From Dugong dugon (lineage: Eukaryota > Chordata > Mammalia > Sirenia > Dugongidae): 64,000 nt of DNA. The DNA is taken from the NCBI GenBank assembly GCA_030035585.1, contig CM057462.1, positions 145,168,734 through 145,232,733 on the forward strand. Reading direction: 5' to 3'. The translations under genes and the position numbers were made by a program. Each line of letters begins with the position of its first letter. The stretch's first letter is position 1. Below, piece after piece: positions 12,468-23,345 of the stretch. The notes under the pieces are model-generated. The model was not told the DNA's origin. It searched no databases and saw nothing but the letters and a program-made list of their open reading frames with translations.

Positions 12468-14865
12468 TCTAAGAACTGAGATGAAAGCTTCAACCTGAAA
12501 CTATATAGAAGAGTAAGAAGGTAAGAAGCATAGTGTGCAAGCAGTTCTATGTATGCAATTGTCCAGATTATTTTTCTTGTGATTTATTTTCTTACATGCA
12601 CTCTAAAAACATATTTGTTCAATTATTAAAAAATGACAAGGTTTGATATAACTTCAGAGTCATCTTAATGTGAGTGTTTAAAGAGAAGGGCTGGCAAAGC
12701 TTTAAATAGAGGAACTCACCAATTAACTAGTCAACAGTACCTTCCTTCAGAACACTAAATAGGTTTAATTACTCAATAATTCAGATTCATAGAGCAACTT
12801 CAAGTGATCAGATACAGAATAAAAGTGATTGTCTTCCTATGCAGCCTAGATCACAATGACTAAAACCATATCTATACATTCTTTGTAATCACAAAACAAC
12901 ATGCAAAAGTTGTAAATTTAAAAACAGAAAGCTCCTCCTGAAAATTTTATTTTTGGCTTAAGACTCTTTGAGCAATGAATTATGCAGGTGTCTAATTCAA
13001 TGCATCCTTTAATAACAAAGATCGTATTACCTCATTTAATAAAATTATTCTATTTGGTATGACTTAGACAATCAAATCACATCATTTGTGTTAGACCTGT
13101 CAAAAATATATATCAACTCAAATTTTCAATGGAACTAATATTGGTAAAGTTTGTTAGAGTTTATAAATTTCTTTTGTAATTTCCACAATATTAGGTGTGG
13201 TAGAAGAGAAATGCTCAACTAGATGTGGCTTATAGCCCAAATTCTGGCTCTTTGCTGTGACTGCCCCATGAGACTTCTTAACTCTTAGATGAAGGTCAAA
13301 GGAAAAGCAACTATCTGGGACATGTCAGTCTCATGGTAGAAGAAAAAAATCAGTGGTGGGCCTATGTGATAACTGTGAAAGCTTCTGCTCGGAACTGGCA
13401 TGTATCTCTTCCACTCACATTCTTTGATCTAAGCAAGTCCATTGCAAAGCTTGGTGACAACATGTTGCATAAAAATAATTTTATTAAAGGGGAAAAAGCA
13501 GATAATAGGGCAGAACTACATGATCTTTGTCACAAATAATTTACCCTCTTGGTCACAAATAGATGTTTGCCTCTCTTCCTTAGCTAAAATACACTCTCGT
13601 CTCCACTAAAGTCACATCCAGTCATGGCAGAGGCTGAAAGTTCAGGATCTCACAATAGTATATACAACCCTTCAGACGTACCCCTTCTTGATCTGAATAC
13701 TCATATACTAAAAACTTAATAATCTATACCCCATGCACTCCACATACAACAGTGAAGCAGAGACAGGAAGTCTACACTCCAGTTTAAAAAGGAAAAGAGT
13801 GACAAGCATTACAGATCACAATCTCTGGTCCATAGCAATTCCAAAACCTCATTGGGCAACAATTGTAAGGAACACTAAGGTGGGAAATGTTCCTTTAGCT
13901 GGCCCCTGATCCTTTCCTGAGATAGCTCTTCAGTTTTTTGGTCTCCATGGTTCTTTGCTTGCCCTTGGAGAAATCAATACTTTTTCATTATTCTTCTTGA
14001 CCACATAGGAAGAAAGTAAGTATTAGAGAATATAGGCAACTTTGGGCACATTCCCTAATACTTTCTTCAGCCTAGTTGTTGGGGCAAAATTCAATAATAA
14101 AAATTATAAAACCTCAATAAAATGTTTTGTTATATTTCTTTTCAGATATGGCCACAAATAAAGTTTAATAAATAAAGTTTAATATTTCAGAAAATTTAAT
14201 ATTCAGTAGTCATCATAAGTTCTATAAGGAAAAAAATAAACTAAGAATATAAAAAATCAGTTATCCTTAAATACATTGTCCGAAACAAGGTATTAACATT
14301 TGCCAACTCCTTTAGCAAAAATATCTCTCACCTTCTCTTCAATTATCTATGGCTCTGATCCCTGTTAGAGACAGGTATACGAACCTCCTATTAGTTTGGG
14401 TTTATTTCATGTTTTATTGATTCCATAGACAGCCTTTATAATAAACAGAATTGTTTCCATAAGATGGCTTATTCAAAAGAAGTAAAGTTAAGTGATATTT
14501 TTTGGGTGAGAGGCATGTAGGACTTCTTGTTAACATCCATGTTTGCAATATGAGAAGATAACGATTCTTAAAGCCTCTTTAAGAGTGAAATAGACAACTG
14601 CATCTATTTGTGGCAGAAGATCTTTATGGAATACCATTAAGATTTGTTCTCCTGAACCATTCTCACTGTACCATCAGGAAGAGTCTTCCTATCCAGCCTC
14701 CCAAATAACAAAGAAAACTTCTACTACTGTTTGTACCACCCAGGGGCTCCTTCTACTATGTTCGGTTATTGTTAAAGCCTGGTCAAATGTTTCAGCCCAT
14801 AATAAAGGAATGACCACATAATATGAATGCCCATTACTAACATAATTAATATCTTATTGTAAATT
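12468..14865. other. intergenic, no gene recognised
   Basis: AT-rich. About 13600-14050 has higher complexity and may be an old interspersed repeat. The longest open frame is 68 codons with no recognisable domain. Confidence 0.35.
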
Positions 14866-15215
14866 AAAGCTATGGATATTATGCAGCTGAAAGAATGGTG
14901 TTAACCCATATGTAACAATATGGGCAGCTATATTATAAAGTAAAAGGATAGAGTCATTGATATTAATATGATACAATTTGTAAGAAATATTCATATCTTT
15001 GTGATGTACAAATATTATTATGACTTATACATTTTTATGAATGTGTAAAAAAGACTAGAAGTCTGAAATGATATACACCAAATGTTAACAATGGTTTCCT
15101 CTAGGGTGAAAAATGTAAGAAATGGGGATGAGGTTTCAAAAGCTCGCATTTTTTCATTATTCATATAATTTTTAAAAATCTTATGGAAATGTGTACATTT
15201 TTAATTACCAGAAAC
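14866..15215 (+). mobile_element. old L1M 3' end, sense
   Basis: Shows the succession found at L1M 3' ends: ATTATGCAGCTGAAAGAATG, a stretch ending AAAAAAGACTAGAAG, then CCAAATGTTAACAATGGTT and a T/A-rich end. Strongly diverged. Confidence 0.5.
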
Positions 15216-15541
15216 TTCAATCTTAACATGAAGGTCTATGAAGGCTTTAAACTGCCCTTGCAGAGTGCAGTGTAAGATATTTGCAGAACTGTAAAACCAG
15301 GGAAACAGTCCTTTGACAATGTGAAGGAAAGCTGTAGTCCAGTTATTAGGATCTTAAATGATGATCTGAAAACTGTTCAGAGAAAGATAAACTCCTGGGT
15401 GAAAAAAAGACACAAAGTAAACTGATATTTTGGGGGGAAATTTTTCCCCTTAGCTATTCTGAAAAAACTGTTCTTCTTTGTGAAAAGATATTTGACAATC
15501 TTTTAAGTGCATGTACTTCAAAATATCCTAAAAGCTACATG

Positions 15542-16294
15542 TTGTTGTTGTTAGGTGTCCTCGAGTTGGTTCCGATTCACAGTGACCTTATGTAAAACAG
15601 AAACAAAATGTTGCTTGGTCCTGAGCCTTCCCTGAAATCATTGCTATGTTTGAAACAATTGTTGTAGCTGTGTCAATCCATCTGCTTGTGGATCTTCCTC
15701 TTTTTCCCTGACCCTGTACTTTACCAAGCATAATGTCCTTCTCCTGTGACTGATACCTCCTGATAACATGTCCAAAGTACGTGAGATGAAGTCTCACCAT
15801 CTTCATTTCTAAGGAGCATTCTGGCCATACAGATTTGTTTATTCTTCTGGCAATCCACGGTATATTCAATATTCTTCACCAAAACCATAATGCAAATGCA
15901 TCAATTCTTCAGTCTTCCTTATTCATTGCCCAGCTTTCACTTGCATATGAGGTAATGGAAAATACCATGGCTTGGGTCAGGCGCACTTTAGTCCTCAAGG
16001 TGACATCTTTGCTTTTTAACACTTTAAAGAGATCTTTTGCAGCAGAGTTGCCCACTGCATTACGTCATTTGATTTCTTGACTGCTGCTTCCATGGGTATT
16101 CATTGTGGATCCAAGTAAAATGAAATCCTTGACAACTTCAATCTTTTCTCTGTTTATCATGATGTTGCTTATTGGTCCACTTGTGGGGATTTTTGTTTAT
16201 GTTGAGGCACAATCCATTTTTGAATTATCTTAAGCCAAATTTTACTTGCATGTGATATTAATTTTTTCATTCTGTTGGATCACCTTTCTTTGGA
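15542..16294 (-). mobile_element. RTE LINE, 5'-truncated, antisense, with 12-bp target duplication
   Basis: Starts with the GTTGTTGTTAGGTGTCC tail and continues through the RTE C-terminal coding region. AAAAGCTACATG occurs at both 15530-15541 and 16295-16306, an exact 12-bp target-site duplication. The last 60 bp (TTCATTCTGTTGGATCACC) come from further upstream in the RTE frame than the preceding block, so an internal piece is missing or rearranged. Confidence 0.85.
15588..15869 (-). pseudogene. RTE ORF C-terminal remnant (94 codons)
   Basis: Open on the minus strand and reading as the C-terminal domain of an RTE/BovB polyprotein: YFGHVIRR, then KDIMLGKV, then GKRGRSTSRWID. In RTE elements this block follows the reverse transcriptase. 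Frameshifts upstream break the rest. Confidence 0.8.
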
Positions 16295-16306
16295 AAAAGC
16301 TACATG

Positions 16307-16940
16307 ATAGGCTGTGAAAATAAAGAAATTTTTTATGATATGTATGTATGACATTATGCAGCAATTCCATACAAGCAGACAACAAGGATTAGGTTTTTCA
16401 AAAACTCCACTTTTTCACACATAAGTAGTGAGAAAGATATGATGTAACCACGCCAGAACCCAGATTGAAGATCAATCAAGAAGTTTACCTTCCATCAGGT
16501 AACATCCAACTGTTTGTTAGTTGGAGAAAGAATGGATCTTATTATCAATAACCAGCTCAACTCAGGTGCTGCAGAGAAACACGAACATCTTTGCTATGAT
16601 CAGGTCACGTTTTGGTTTTCAAATAAGACCACATATAACTGAGCATTTTAATTACTGTAAATCAGTTTAAGCTATATATATTTTGCTATTGAATAACATG
16701 ACTCTCAGACATTGTCGAATAGCATCTCAGTTGGCGTGAGTTATAAAAAATTCACAAATGTATTTTATTAGTGAAAATAACTGATAGATTTTTATAATTC
16801 AGGCATGGGAGTCATTATGTATGAGTTGGTTTTACAGTGAAAGAAATTTCTAAATGCAAAGAAAATGTTATTTATAATTCACCTAAAATACTGTGATAGA
16901 AAGATCACAGTCTTAAGCTGGTCACCGTATAATGGCCATG
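16307..16940. other. intergenic, nothing recognised
   Basis: AT-rich single-copy-like sequence without gene or repeat signal. Confidence 0.4.
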
Positions 16941-17035
16941 ATCAATCAATAAGTCTTTACTGAGCACCTACTGTGTGACAGACATTGTGCTAACTCCGGG
17001 GATTCAAAGGTGAATGAGCAAGCAACATGGATTTC
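16941..17035 (-). mobile_element. L2 3' end fragment, antisense
   Basis: Contains TACTGAGCACCTACTGTGTG, then GACATTGTGCTAACTCCGGG and GGTGAATGAGCAAG, the classic reversed L2 terminus. Confidence 0.7.
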
Positions 17036-17520
17036 AGGTTTAGAGAAATCACATTATCCCCATTTTCCTCTGCTTTTTATTACAAAAGTGACAAGATAAG
17101 AGAGTACTAAAAATAGCCACAGTGAAAGTTCTAGAAAGGATGGGCCAGTTGCAGCAACATCTTTGTACACAGTGAACATTTACCTCTGCAAAAAGATATT
17201 GAGGCTTTCATATCACTGTTATTTATAGAACACCCTCAGAGGACTGGAACCAGACAAGGCAACCAAAGATGATACAGATCTAAATATAAAGCAGATCCTA
17301 TTATAAAAATTCCTTTCAGAGAAGTGCTAAATATGAAAATGTGCATGCTTGTATTCTAGGCTTCTGTTACATAATTCGCAGCAGTGCCCTTAATTTTTCT
17401 TACCAGTCTCTCCTAAAACTTCCCCAGTCAGCCACCCTCATCTGGATAATCAGGGCCTTGTCTTTGGCATTGTGTGAGCCTGCAATAGTGAACAATGCAA
17501 AATTGTCTGCCTTCCTGATA
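17036..17520. other. intergenic, nothing recognised
   Basis: No repeat or gene signal that can be supported. Confidence 0.4.
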
Positions 17521-17524
17521 GAGG

Positions 17525-17743
17525 AAGGAAAACCAAACCAAACCAAATTCATTGCCTTCAAGTCAACTCCGACTCACAGAGACCTTATAGGACAGAATAG
17601 AACTGCCTCATAGGGTTTCCAAGGCTGTAAATCTTTACAGAAGCGGAAGACTCCATCTTTCTCCCGTGGAACAGCTGACGGGTTCACATAGCCAACCTTT
17701 CAGTTAGCAGCTCGAGTGCTTAACCACTGCACTACCAGAGCTC
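17525..17743 (-). mobile_element. AfroSINE, long variant, antisense
   Basis: A-rich left end (AACCAAACCAAACC), reversed tail, and a body containing the extra AAATCTTTACAGAAGCGGAAGA...CTTTCTCCC block that marks the longer subfamily. The head ends at AACCACTGCACTACCAGAGC. Confidence 0.85.
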
Positions 17744-17756
17744 CTTTCTAAAGAAA

Positions 17757-17926
17757 GGAAACCAAAAAACCAAACCCATTGCCCTTCAGTCGATTCTGAC
17801 TCATACCAACCTTACAGGACAGAATAGAACTGCCCCATAGGGTTTCTGAGGAGCAGCTGGTGGATGCAAACTTCCGACATCTTGATTAGCAGCCGTAAAG
17901 CTTAACCACTGTGCCACCAGGGCTCC
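17757..17926 (-). mobile_element. AfroSINE, short variant, antisense
   Basis: Complete copy lacking the extra internal block of its neighbour at 17525. The two are separated by only 13 bp, so both SINE subfamilies were inserted in tandem here. Confidence 0.85.
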
Positions 17927-18985
17927 TAATTACTGTCTCTTAAAGAAGTGGAGAAACTGAAGTGTGAAGGAAAGAGATGGAAGGAGAAAATGTTTGTTTT
18001 TTTTTAAAGAGAATAAAAATGTTGTGTAGTTGACAAATCAAAGCTGATTTTAAAGAACTTTGCTTTCTATTCAAAGAAATGTTTAAGCTTTCTGAACTTC
18101 ATTTTCAAGATCAAAAAAGTTATTAGTTTATACTGGAAGGAATTTTCTATTTCTGTTTGCATGATACTAATTTTGGAAGAGAGGCATATATATATTACTT
18201 ATCTTTTTCTACCATCTCTCAGAGGATTAAATTTCTTTACAATGTTCCTCAGAATACTAGGTTGGCAAAAGGGGATATATGAATATTTGCATTCATTTTC
18301 ATTAAGAAAAACTAGGAAAAATTTTATTGAAAATGAAAATCCTGCTTACTGTATGAGTGTAATGATAATAGTTTTTCAGTTACCTTTTTTATTGCTGGCA
18401 CCAAGGAGTTAAACTGTAAGAACAATTAACTGTTTAGGCTAAAAGTGCTAGAACATGGAGGTGGAAAAGTGTGAACTTTGCTGTTTCCTGAGTTCCCATC
18501 ATTACCAAGTTTCTTTCCCTCACACTTTATTTTATCACCTCTAGCATTTCACTTCAGGGAATGTCGAAAGATAAAACAAAAATTTTAACAGAGGTTTGCA
18601 CCACACTTTTGATAATCAAAACAGTTGTAAACACCCTATCTATGTTGTCCAACAGTAAGACATATGAATAAAAGTAGGAAAATTATTTTAGATAACATGG
18701 AAGTTAAAGTATAAAGAGAATCCTACAAAAATAATTACATTATAGTATTTTGCTAACTATTTTGCTGTAGCTAAACATTAATAATGAATTTCTAGTAAGA
18801 AAATCTGGAATAAAACAAATCAACCAATAAAATCCAGGCACTGTACAATAAAAAATATACACATTTGTTAAAATATATACAAAAAACCGTATATTATTAA
18901 ATATTTTTTAAATCATATAGAATTATTTTAATAAATTTAGTGTCCTTACAATAGCTGGCGTGAACTGCAGTTCTCCTCCTTGTAC
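17927..18985. other. intergenic; weak L1M-like stretch in the second half
   Basis: About 18590-18700 resembles L1M 3' text (AACAGTTGTAAACACCCTATC, GTCCAACAGTAAGACATATG), but it is too diverged to delimit. No gene. Confidence 0.35.
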
Positions 18986-18989
18986 ATTG

Positions 18990-19190
18990 ATTACCAGTTG
19001 CTGTCAGCTCTGACTCATGGCGACCCCTTGTGTGTCAGAGTAGAACTATGCTCTATAAGGTTTTCAATAGTTGAGTTTTTGGAAGTAGATCACCAGACCT
19101 TTCTTCTGAGGCTCCTCTGGGTGTATTCAAACCTCCAATCTCTTGGTTAGCAGTCAAGTGTGTTAACTGTTTGCACTACCCAGGGACTCC
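18990..19190 (-). mobile_element. old AfroSINE-like SINE, antisense
   Basis: Diverged copy with GACTCATGGCGACCC in the tail, an AAGTAGATCACCAGACC body block, and a head ending TTTGCACTACCCAGGGACTCC. The body variant differs from the short and long forms at 17525-17926. Confidence 0.7.
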
Positions 19191-19785
19191 ATTCAAAGAC
19201 AACAATGTAGGGTTATTATTTATGGTACTCAGTTTTAATCTGGTCTTTCCTACAAGGCTGGGCAAAGGGTTAAGTGCTTATCACAATTGATGTGAGACTG
19301 TAGAATGGTTAACCTTAGACAGGAAGAGGCTACAGCTAAAGATATTGAAAGGTTTTGATTTGCAGAACAAAGTTAGGGCAAATTTAGTCATCTGGTCTTT
19401 TTTAAATAAAGTTGGGTATAAGATTATTATGATTTTTTTTCTCTATAGTTAGGATGGAAATAACTGGATTAAAGACATCTGTGCATTTAATAAGCACTTA
19501 TTGACCACTAGAATAGAGATCTACATAGTGAGTGACTGGAGATCACAGAAAAGCAGCCAGCCCAGGCTTGTGGCTGACATGTATAGCACATGAATGTTAT
19601 AGGAGATTTCTGCGGGACTGATTGATGAGTTGATGCTTAAAAAATGACAAGCAGTTAGCCAGGCAAAGTGAGAGATGAAAGGTTTGAAATGAGAGTGGGA
19701 AAAGTTGGAAAAACCTGGGAATGCCATAAGGAATCTAACAGATGAGCAGACTTCTTACCATGTATTAATGAGAATGCAGACGAGG
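19191..19785. other. intergenic, nothing recognised
   Basis: No gene. A short L2-like phrase near 19490 (TAAGCACTTATTGACCAC) is too brief to call. Confidence 0.4.
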
Positions 19786-19797
19786 TTAGATAGCATT

Positions 19798-19998
19798 TAG
19801 TTCCATTGCCGTCAAGTTGATTCCAACTCATAGCAACCCTATAGGACAGAGTAGAACTGCCCCAGAAAGTTTCCAAGGCTGTAAATCTTTATGAAAGCAA
19901 ACTGCCATATCTTTCTCCCATTGAGCGGATGATGGGTTAGAACCGCCAACCTTTTGGTTAGCAGCTAAGTGCTCAACCACTGTGCCATCAGGGCTACT
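19798..19998 (-). mobile_element. AfroSINE 1 of a serial insertion cluster, antisense
   Basis: Long variant, complete. Flanked exactly by TTAGATAGCATT at 19786-19797 and 19999-20010. Confidence 0.85.
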
Positions 19999-20010
19999 TT
20001 AGATAGCATT

Positions 20011-20211
20011 GTTATTGTTGTTAGGTGCCATCAAGTGGATTTCAACCAATGGCAATCTCATGTAATAGAATAGAACTGCCCCATAGGATTTTCTGGGCTG
20101 AAATCACCAGCAGATCACCAGATCTTTCTCCCAGGAAGCCGCTGGGTGGGTTTGAATTGCCAGTCTTTTGGTTAGCAGCCGAGTGTTTAACCACTGCACC
20201 ATCAGGGTTCC
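20011..20211 (-). mobile_element. AfroSINE 2 of the cluster, RTE-type tail, antisense
   Basis: The left end is GTTATTGTTGTTAGGTGCC, the tail type also seen on RTE LINEs, and not the AACCAAACCCATTG type. Flanked by TTAGATAGCATT on the left and ATAGATAGCATT (20212-20223) on the right. Confidence 0.85.
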
Positions 20212-20233
20212 ATAGATAGCATTAGATAGTATT

Positions 20234-20409
20234 AAAAAAAAAAAAAGTTGCCCTCAATCATGTGTTTTAGAGTAGAACTCTGCTCCATAGTGTTTTCAAC
20301 AGCTGTGATCTTTCGAAAGTAGATCATCAGGTCTTTCTTCCAAGGCACATCTGGGTAACCTTTTGGTTGTTAGCTAATCTCTTAACTGTTTGTGCCATCC
20401 AGGGACTCC
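20234..20409 (-). mobile_element. AfroSINE 3 of the cluster, diverged, antisense
   Basis: A-run at the left end, then GAGTAGAACTCTGCTCCATAG and AAGTAGATCATCAGGTC, with a head ending TTTGTGCCATCCAGGGACTCC. Preceded by the variant 12-mer TTAGATAGTATT (20222-20233). Confidence 0.75.
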
Positions 20410-20612
20410 TTGCTGTTGTTGTTGTTAGTTGTCATAAGTCAATTTGGACTCATGGTGACAGAGCAGAACTGAACTCCAAAGGGCTTTCTTGCCTGTAATC
20501 TTAACTGGAGAAAATTGCCAGCCCTTTTCTTCCGTGGTCCAGCTGGGTGGGTTCGAACCACCAACCTTTAGGTTAGCACTCTAGCGCAAACCATTTGCAC
20601 CACCTAAGAAGC
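20410..20612 (-). mobile_element. AfroSINE 4 of the cluster, diverged, antisense
   Basis: Tail of the GTTGTTGTTGTTAGTTGTC type, body with a TTGCCTGTAATC block, head with a reversed B box (GGGTTCGAACCACC) and CATTTGCACCACC. It abuts SINE 3 directly and is followed by TTAGATAGCATT at 20613-20624. Confidence 0.8.
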
Positions 20613-20639
20613 TTAGATAGCATTAATTTGTAATAAAGC

Positions 20640-20935
20640 CAATGAACACGGTTTCCTATTGCTGTCCAACCCACTGCCTGCTCTCCTTGAAGAAAGACCC
20701 CTGCTTTCCTAATGCCACATGTGTAACTAATGATGGCTCGTATGTCACCCAATGGATAATCAGTACTTCTTTGTGCCTAGCTGGGGCAGAGTGTGCCAGT
20801 CCAGGGACCGGTGTGACGAAAAATCCAGCAGCCAGTGCGCTGTGAGCTAACACATGCAGAGCAGCAGGCGAGGCCTTCTGGCACCTGGGAGGGTCTGCAC
20901 TCTAAACAGCAAATAAATACCATAACAGGTTGAGA
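20640..20935 (+). pseudogene. GC-richer patch with EGF-like peptide remnant, unidentified
   Basis: A plus-strand frame reads KKDPCFPNATCVTNDGSYV, which fits the first half of an EGF-like module (Cys-x5-Cys, then the Asn-x-Gly-Ser-Tyr turn). The next two cysteines expected in a V-C-x-C context are Thr and Trp, and no continuing module follows. The patch ends near an AATAAA (20910-20930). It may be a decayed exon or retrocopy fragment, or chance. Confidence 0.25.
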
Positions 20936-21346
20936 GAGAACTGGCATAAGAAAGGGAAAGTTTTACATTTTAGCACCTTTAAGTGCACCTTTTTCTCTAC
21001 TTTTTGAACCAGGGGCCGTTCATTTTTATTTTGCACTGGGTCCCGCAAATTATGTAGCCAGTCCTGGTGCTAAGGATGGTAATTTGAATACTAAAGATAA
21101 AAGAAGCTACAGAGTAGTAATTGTGGGAGGAAATACTAGTAATGAAAGAGAATTTAATTACTGAAAGTGTTTTCAATTTAATTTCAATCAGAATTTTGGT
21201 GTTTATCTCAGTTTGGGTTTTCTCAGAGGCAGAAGCTGAAACAAAGATTTGAGAACAAGTAGTTTATTTGGGAGGGGATTCCAAGAAAAACAAGAAGAGG
21301 AGTTAGAAAGAGAGGCAAGAAAGGGTCAGAACACAGTAGAACCCCG
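20936..21346. other. intergenic, nothing recognised
   Basis: Mixed composition. A phrase near 21010-21075 (GCACTGGGTCCCGCAAATTA) looks like a short old repeat that I cannot name. Confidence 0.35.
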
Positions 21347-21455
21347 AAGAAACCAAACCCATTGCTGTCAAGTTGATTCTGACTCATAGCGGCCCTGTAG
21401 GACAGAGTAGGGTTGGCCCTCAGGGCCTCCAAGGAGTGTCTGGTGAGCTGTGGAA
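21347..21455 (-). mobile_element. AfroSINE, head-truncated, antisense
   Basis: Reversed tail AAACCAAACCCATTGCTGTC and GACTCATAGCGGCCC, body to CTCCAAGGAGTGTCTGGTG, then unrelated sequence. Confidence 0.75.
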
Positions 21456-22344
21456 AACTGTGGTTAGTCTTCCCGGGGAATTGTGGCAGACAGAGTGGAA
21501 CAGGCCTCAGAGTTGCCCCGGCCCTGATCCAAAGGGGCAAGGAAGCTAGGGTATTTAAGCGCCAACCTCCATTCATCGTTGGGCTATTTCTGGGAGTGTT
21601 AACCTCTCAGTATTTCTGTCCTGCCCTTCACACAAGCTCAGAAAAAGACTTCAGTCATAGAATCACAGCAGTGGAATGGGAAGGCTCAGAGGATTTGGCC
21701 AGGGCACCAATAGGAGCTGCTACAGTGACCACTTTTTTGAACCCGTTCATATATATAGTGAGTCAGCTCTGAGGAGGGTGTCACTGAACTAGGCCACTCT
21801 AAATTATCAGTATACAACATGGATTCTGTTTCCCAAAGTTTATTTAGACAGGAACCTAATAATAATCAGCCCCAGAGGCCGCCAACTTTACTTGCCATTT
21901 AAAGTAATAGGAATTCACAAAAGCACAAACCTGTGCAATGCGTTCTATATAATGTGCCTGTTTGCCTAATTTCCTCAATGTATTTCTCCATGAGAGTAAC
22001 ACCAGTATCTCTCAGCTCAGAATAGTCTAAATACAGTTAGCTTTCTGCATTCAGCTAAATGTACAATGAACAAAGTAGTTTTGTACAAAGCAAAGTTTTC
22101 ACTTCAAGTTTAACCACAATCCAAATCCACACACCTATAATGTCAACTATAGCGTCTGATAATGTACACATATATTTATTATTACTTTTTTGTTAGTAGT
22201 AATTTTTAATACTTGGAAAATATAATGGTATTTAATTTGACATTTATTAAAAGTCACATAAATAGACAATGAGTAGGCCTAAAGCAAGGACCTACTAAAA
22301 GAATGCTGTATGTGGAAAACTGAGAGGTGAGTCAACATCATGTG
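21456..22344. other. intergenic, nothing recognised
   Basis: Open frames of 117-119 codons overlap here on both strands, but they run through the SINE and show no domain character, so I do not call a gene. Confidence 0.4.
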
Positions 22345-22550
22345 TGGGTAAGAGCATGGGTTCTGAATATATAATACCTGCATTTAAACCTTGTCTCTGT
22401 CACTTACTAGTTGTGTGGCCTTGAGGAAGTTACTTCATGTTTCTGTGCCTCAGTTTCTTTGTCTGTCCTCATAGAACTTTTTCATATGAAAATAAAATAA
22501 GATGTATGAAGTACTTAGCACATGTCTGGTACATGAAATAAAATCAACCC
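22345..22550 (+). mobile_element. MIR SINE, sense
   Basis: Contains the MIR core region: GTCACTTACTAGTTGTGTGG, CTTGAGGAAGTTACTTCATG, CTGTGCCTCAGTTTC, then GTACTTAGCACATGTCTGG. Confidence 0.8.
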
Positions 22551-22581
22551 TATAAAATTAACTTCGTATGTATTCCTGGAG

Positions 22582-22780
22582 TATCCATTGCCATCGAGTC
22601 AATTCCGACTCATAATGACATTATAGGACAGAGTAGAACTGCCACATAGGGTTTCCAAGGCTATAACCTTCACGAAAGCAGACTGCCACATCTTTCTTCC
22701 ACGGAGTGGCTGGTGGGTTTGAACTGCTGACCTTTTGTTTAGCAGCCAAGTGCTTTAACAACTGCGCCACCATGGCTCCT
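22582..22780 (-). mobile_element. AfroSINE, long variant, antisense, with target duplication
   Basis: Complete copy from GTATCCATTGCCATCGAG to the reversed head AACAACTGCGCCACC. Flanked by TATTCCTGGAG (22571-22581) and TATTCTTGGAG (22781-22791), a target duplication with one mismatch. Confidence 0.85.
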
Positions 22781-22791
22781 TATTCTTGGAG

Positions 22792-23105
22792 GAATCACTC
22801 AGAAATTGTTTGTGTTGTTATCAGTTACTTGAACTTAGGGTCAGGCATTAACTCCAAAACAGTCAGAAGAGCACCTAAGAATATAAAAACCCACCATGAA
22901 AATCACAATGGGAGCTTTGCAAGAAAACAGGATAATCCCTCTGTTCGGCTGGCAGTATTAACAGCAGGCCTCTCTTGTAAGAGCATGAAGACTGCTAGGT
23001 TTCTAGGTTTAAACTGTAGACGTTATATATTCAAGTTATTTCATCTTTTATCTATGTTATTGCAAAGTATCATCAATATTAATTAAACATATAATCTCTG
23101 CGTTA
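22792..23105. other. intergenic, nothing recognised
   Basis: No repeat or gene signal that can be supported. Confidence 0.35.
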
Positions 23106-23283
23106 TAAAAACTATTTCAGGGAATAAACATTTCCAAATCACTTTTATGTGACTAATAAAACCTTGATATAAAAAACTGTTCATAGACACAACCAGAAAG
23201 GAAAACAACAGGGCAATTTAACTTTTAAACATGGATGCAAAAATTATAAAAAAAAAAATTAGAACACCAAATGCAGAGCTATA

Positions 23284-23345
23284 TGTGTTTGTGTATACAC
23301 ATACATATATATTCATGTGTGTATATATAAGTGCACAGTGGTGCT
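23284..23345. repeat. TG/TA-rich microsatellite
   Basis: Interrupted GTGT/ATAT repeat inside the old L1M. Confidence 0.7.

Noticed and set aside
19786-20624. Regularly spaced 12-mer considered as a CRISPR-like array
   Set aside because: The spacers are about 200-bp SINEs and the genome is mammalian; the repeats are target-site duplications.
21223-21772. Open frames of 117 and 119 codons on opposite strands
   Set aside because: Both run through AfroSINE sequence and have no domain, signal peptide or splice context.
22706-23086. 126-codon plus-strand frame
   Set aside because: Begins within a SINE and continues through non-repetitive AT-rich sequence with no domain; length within chance expectation.
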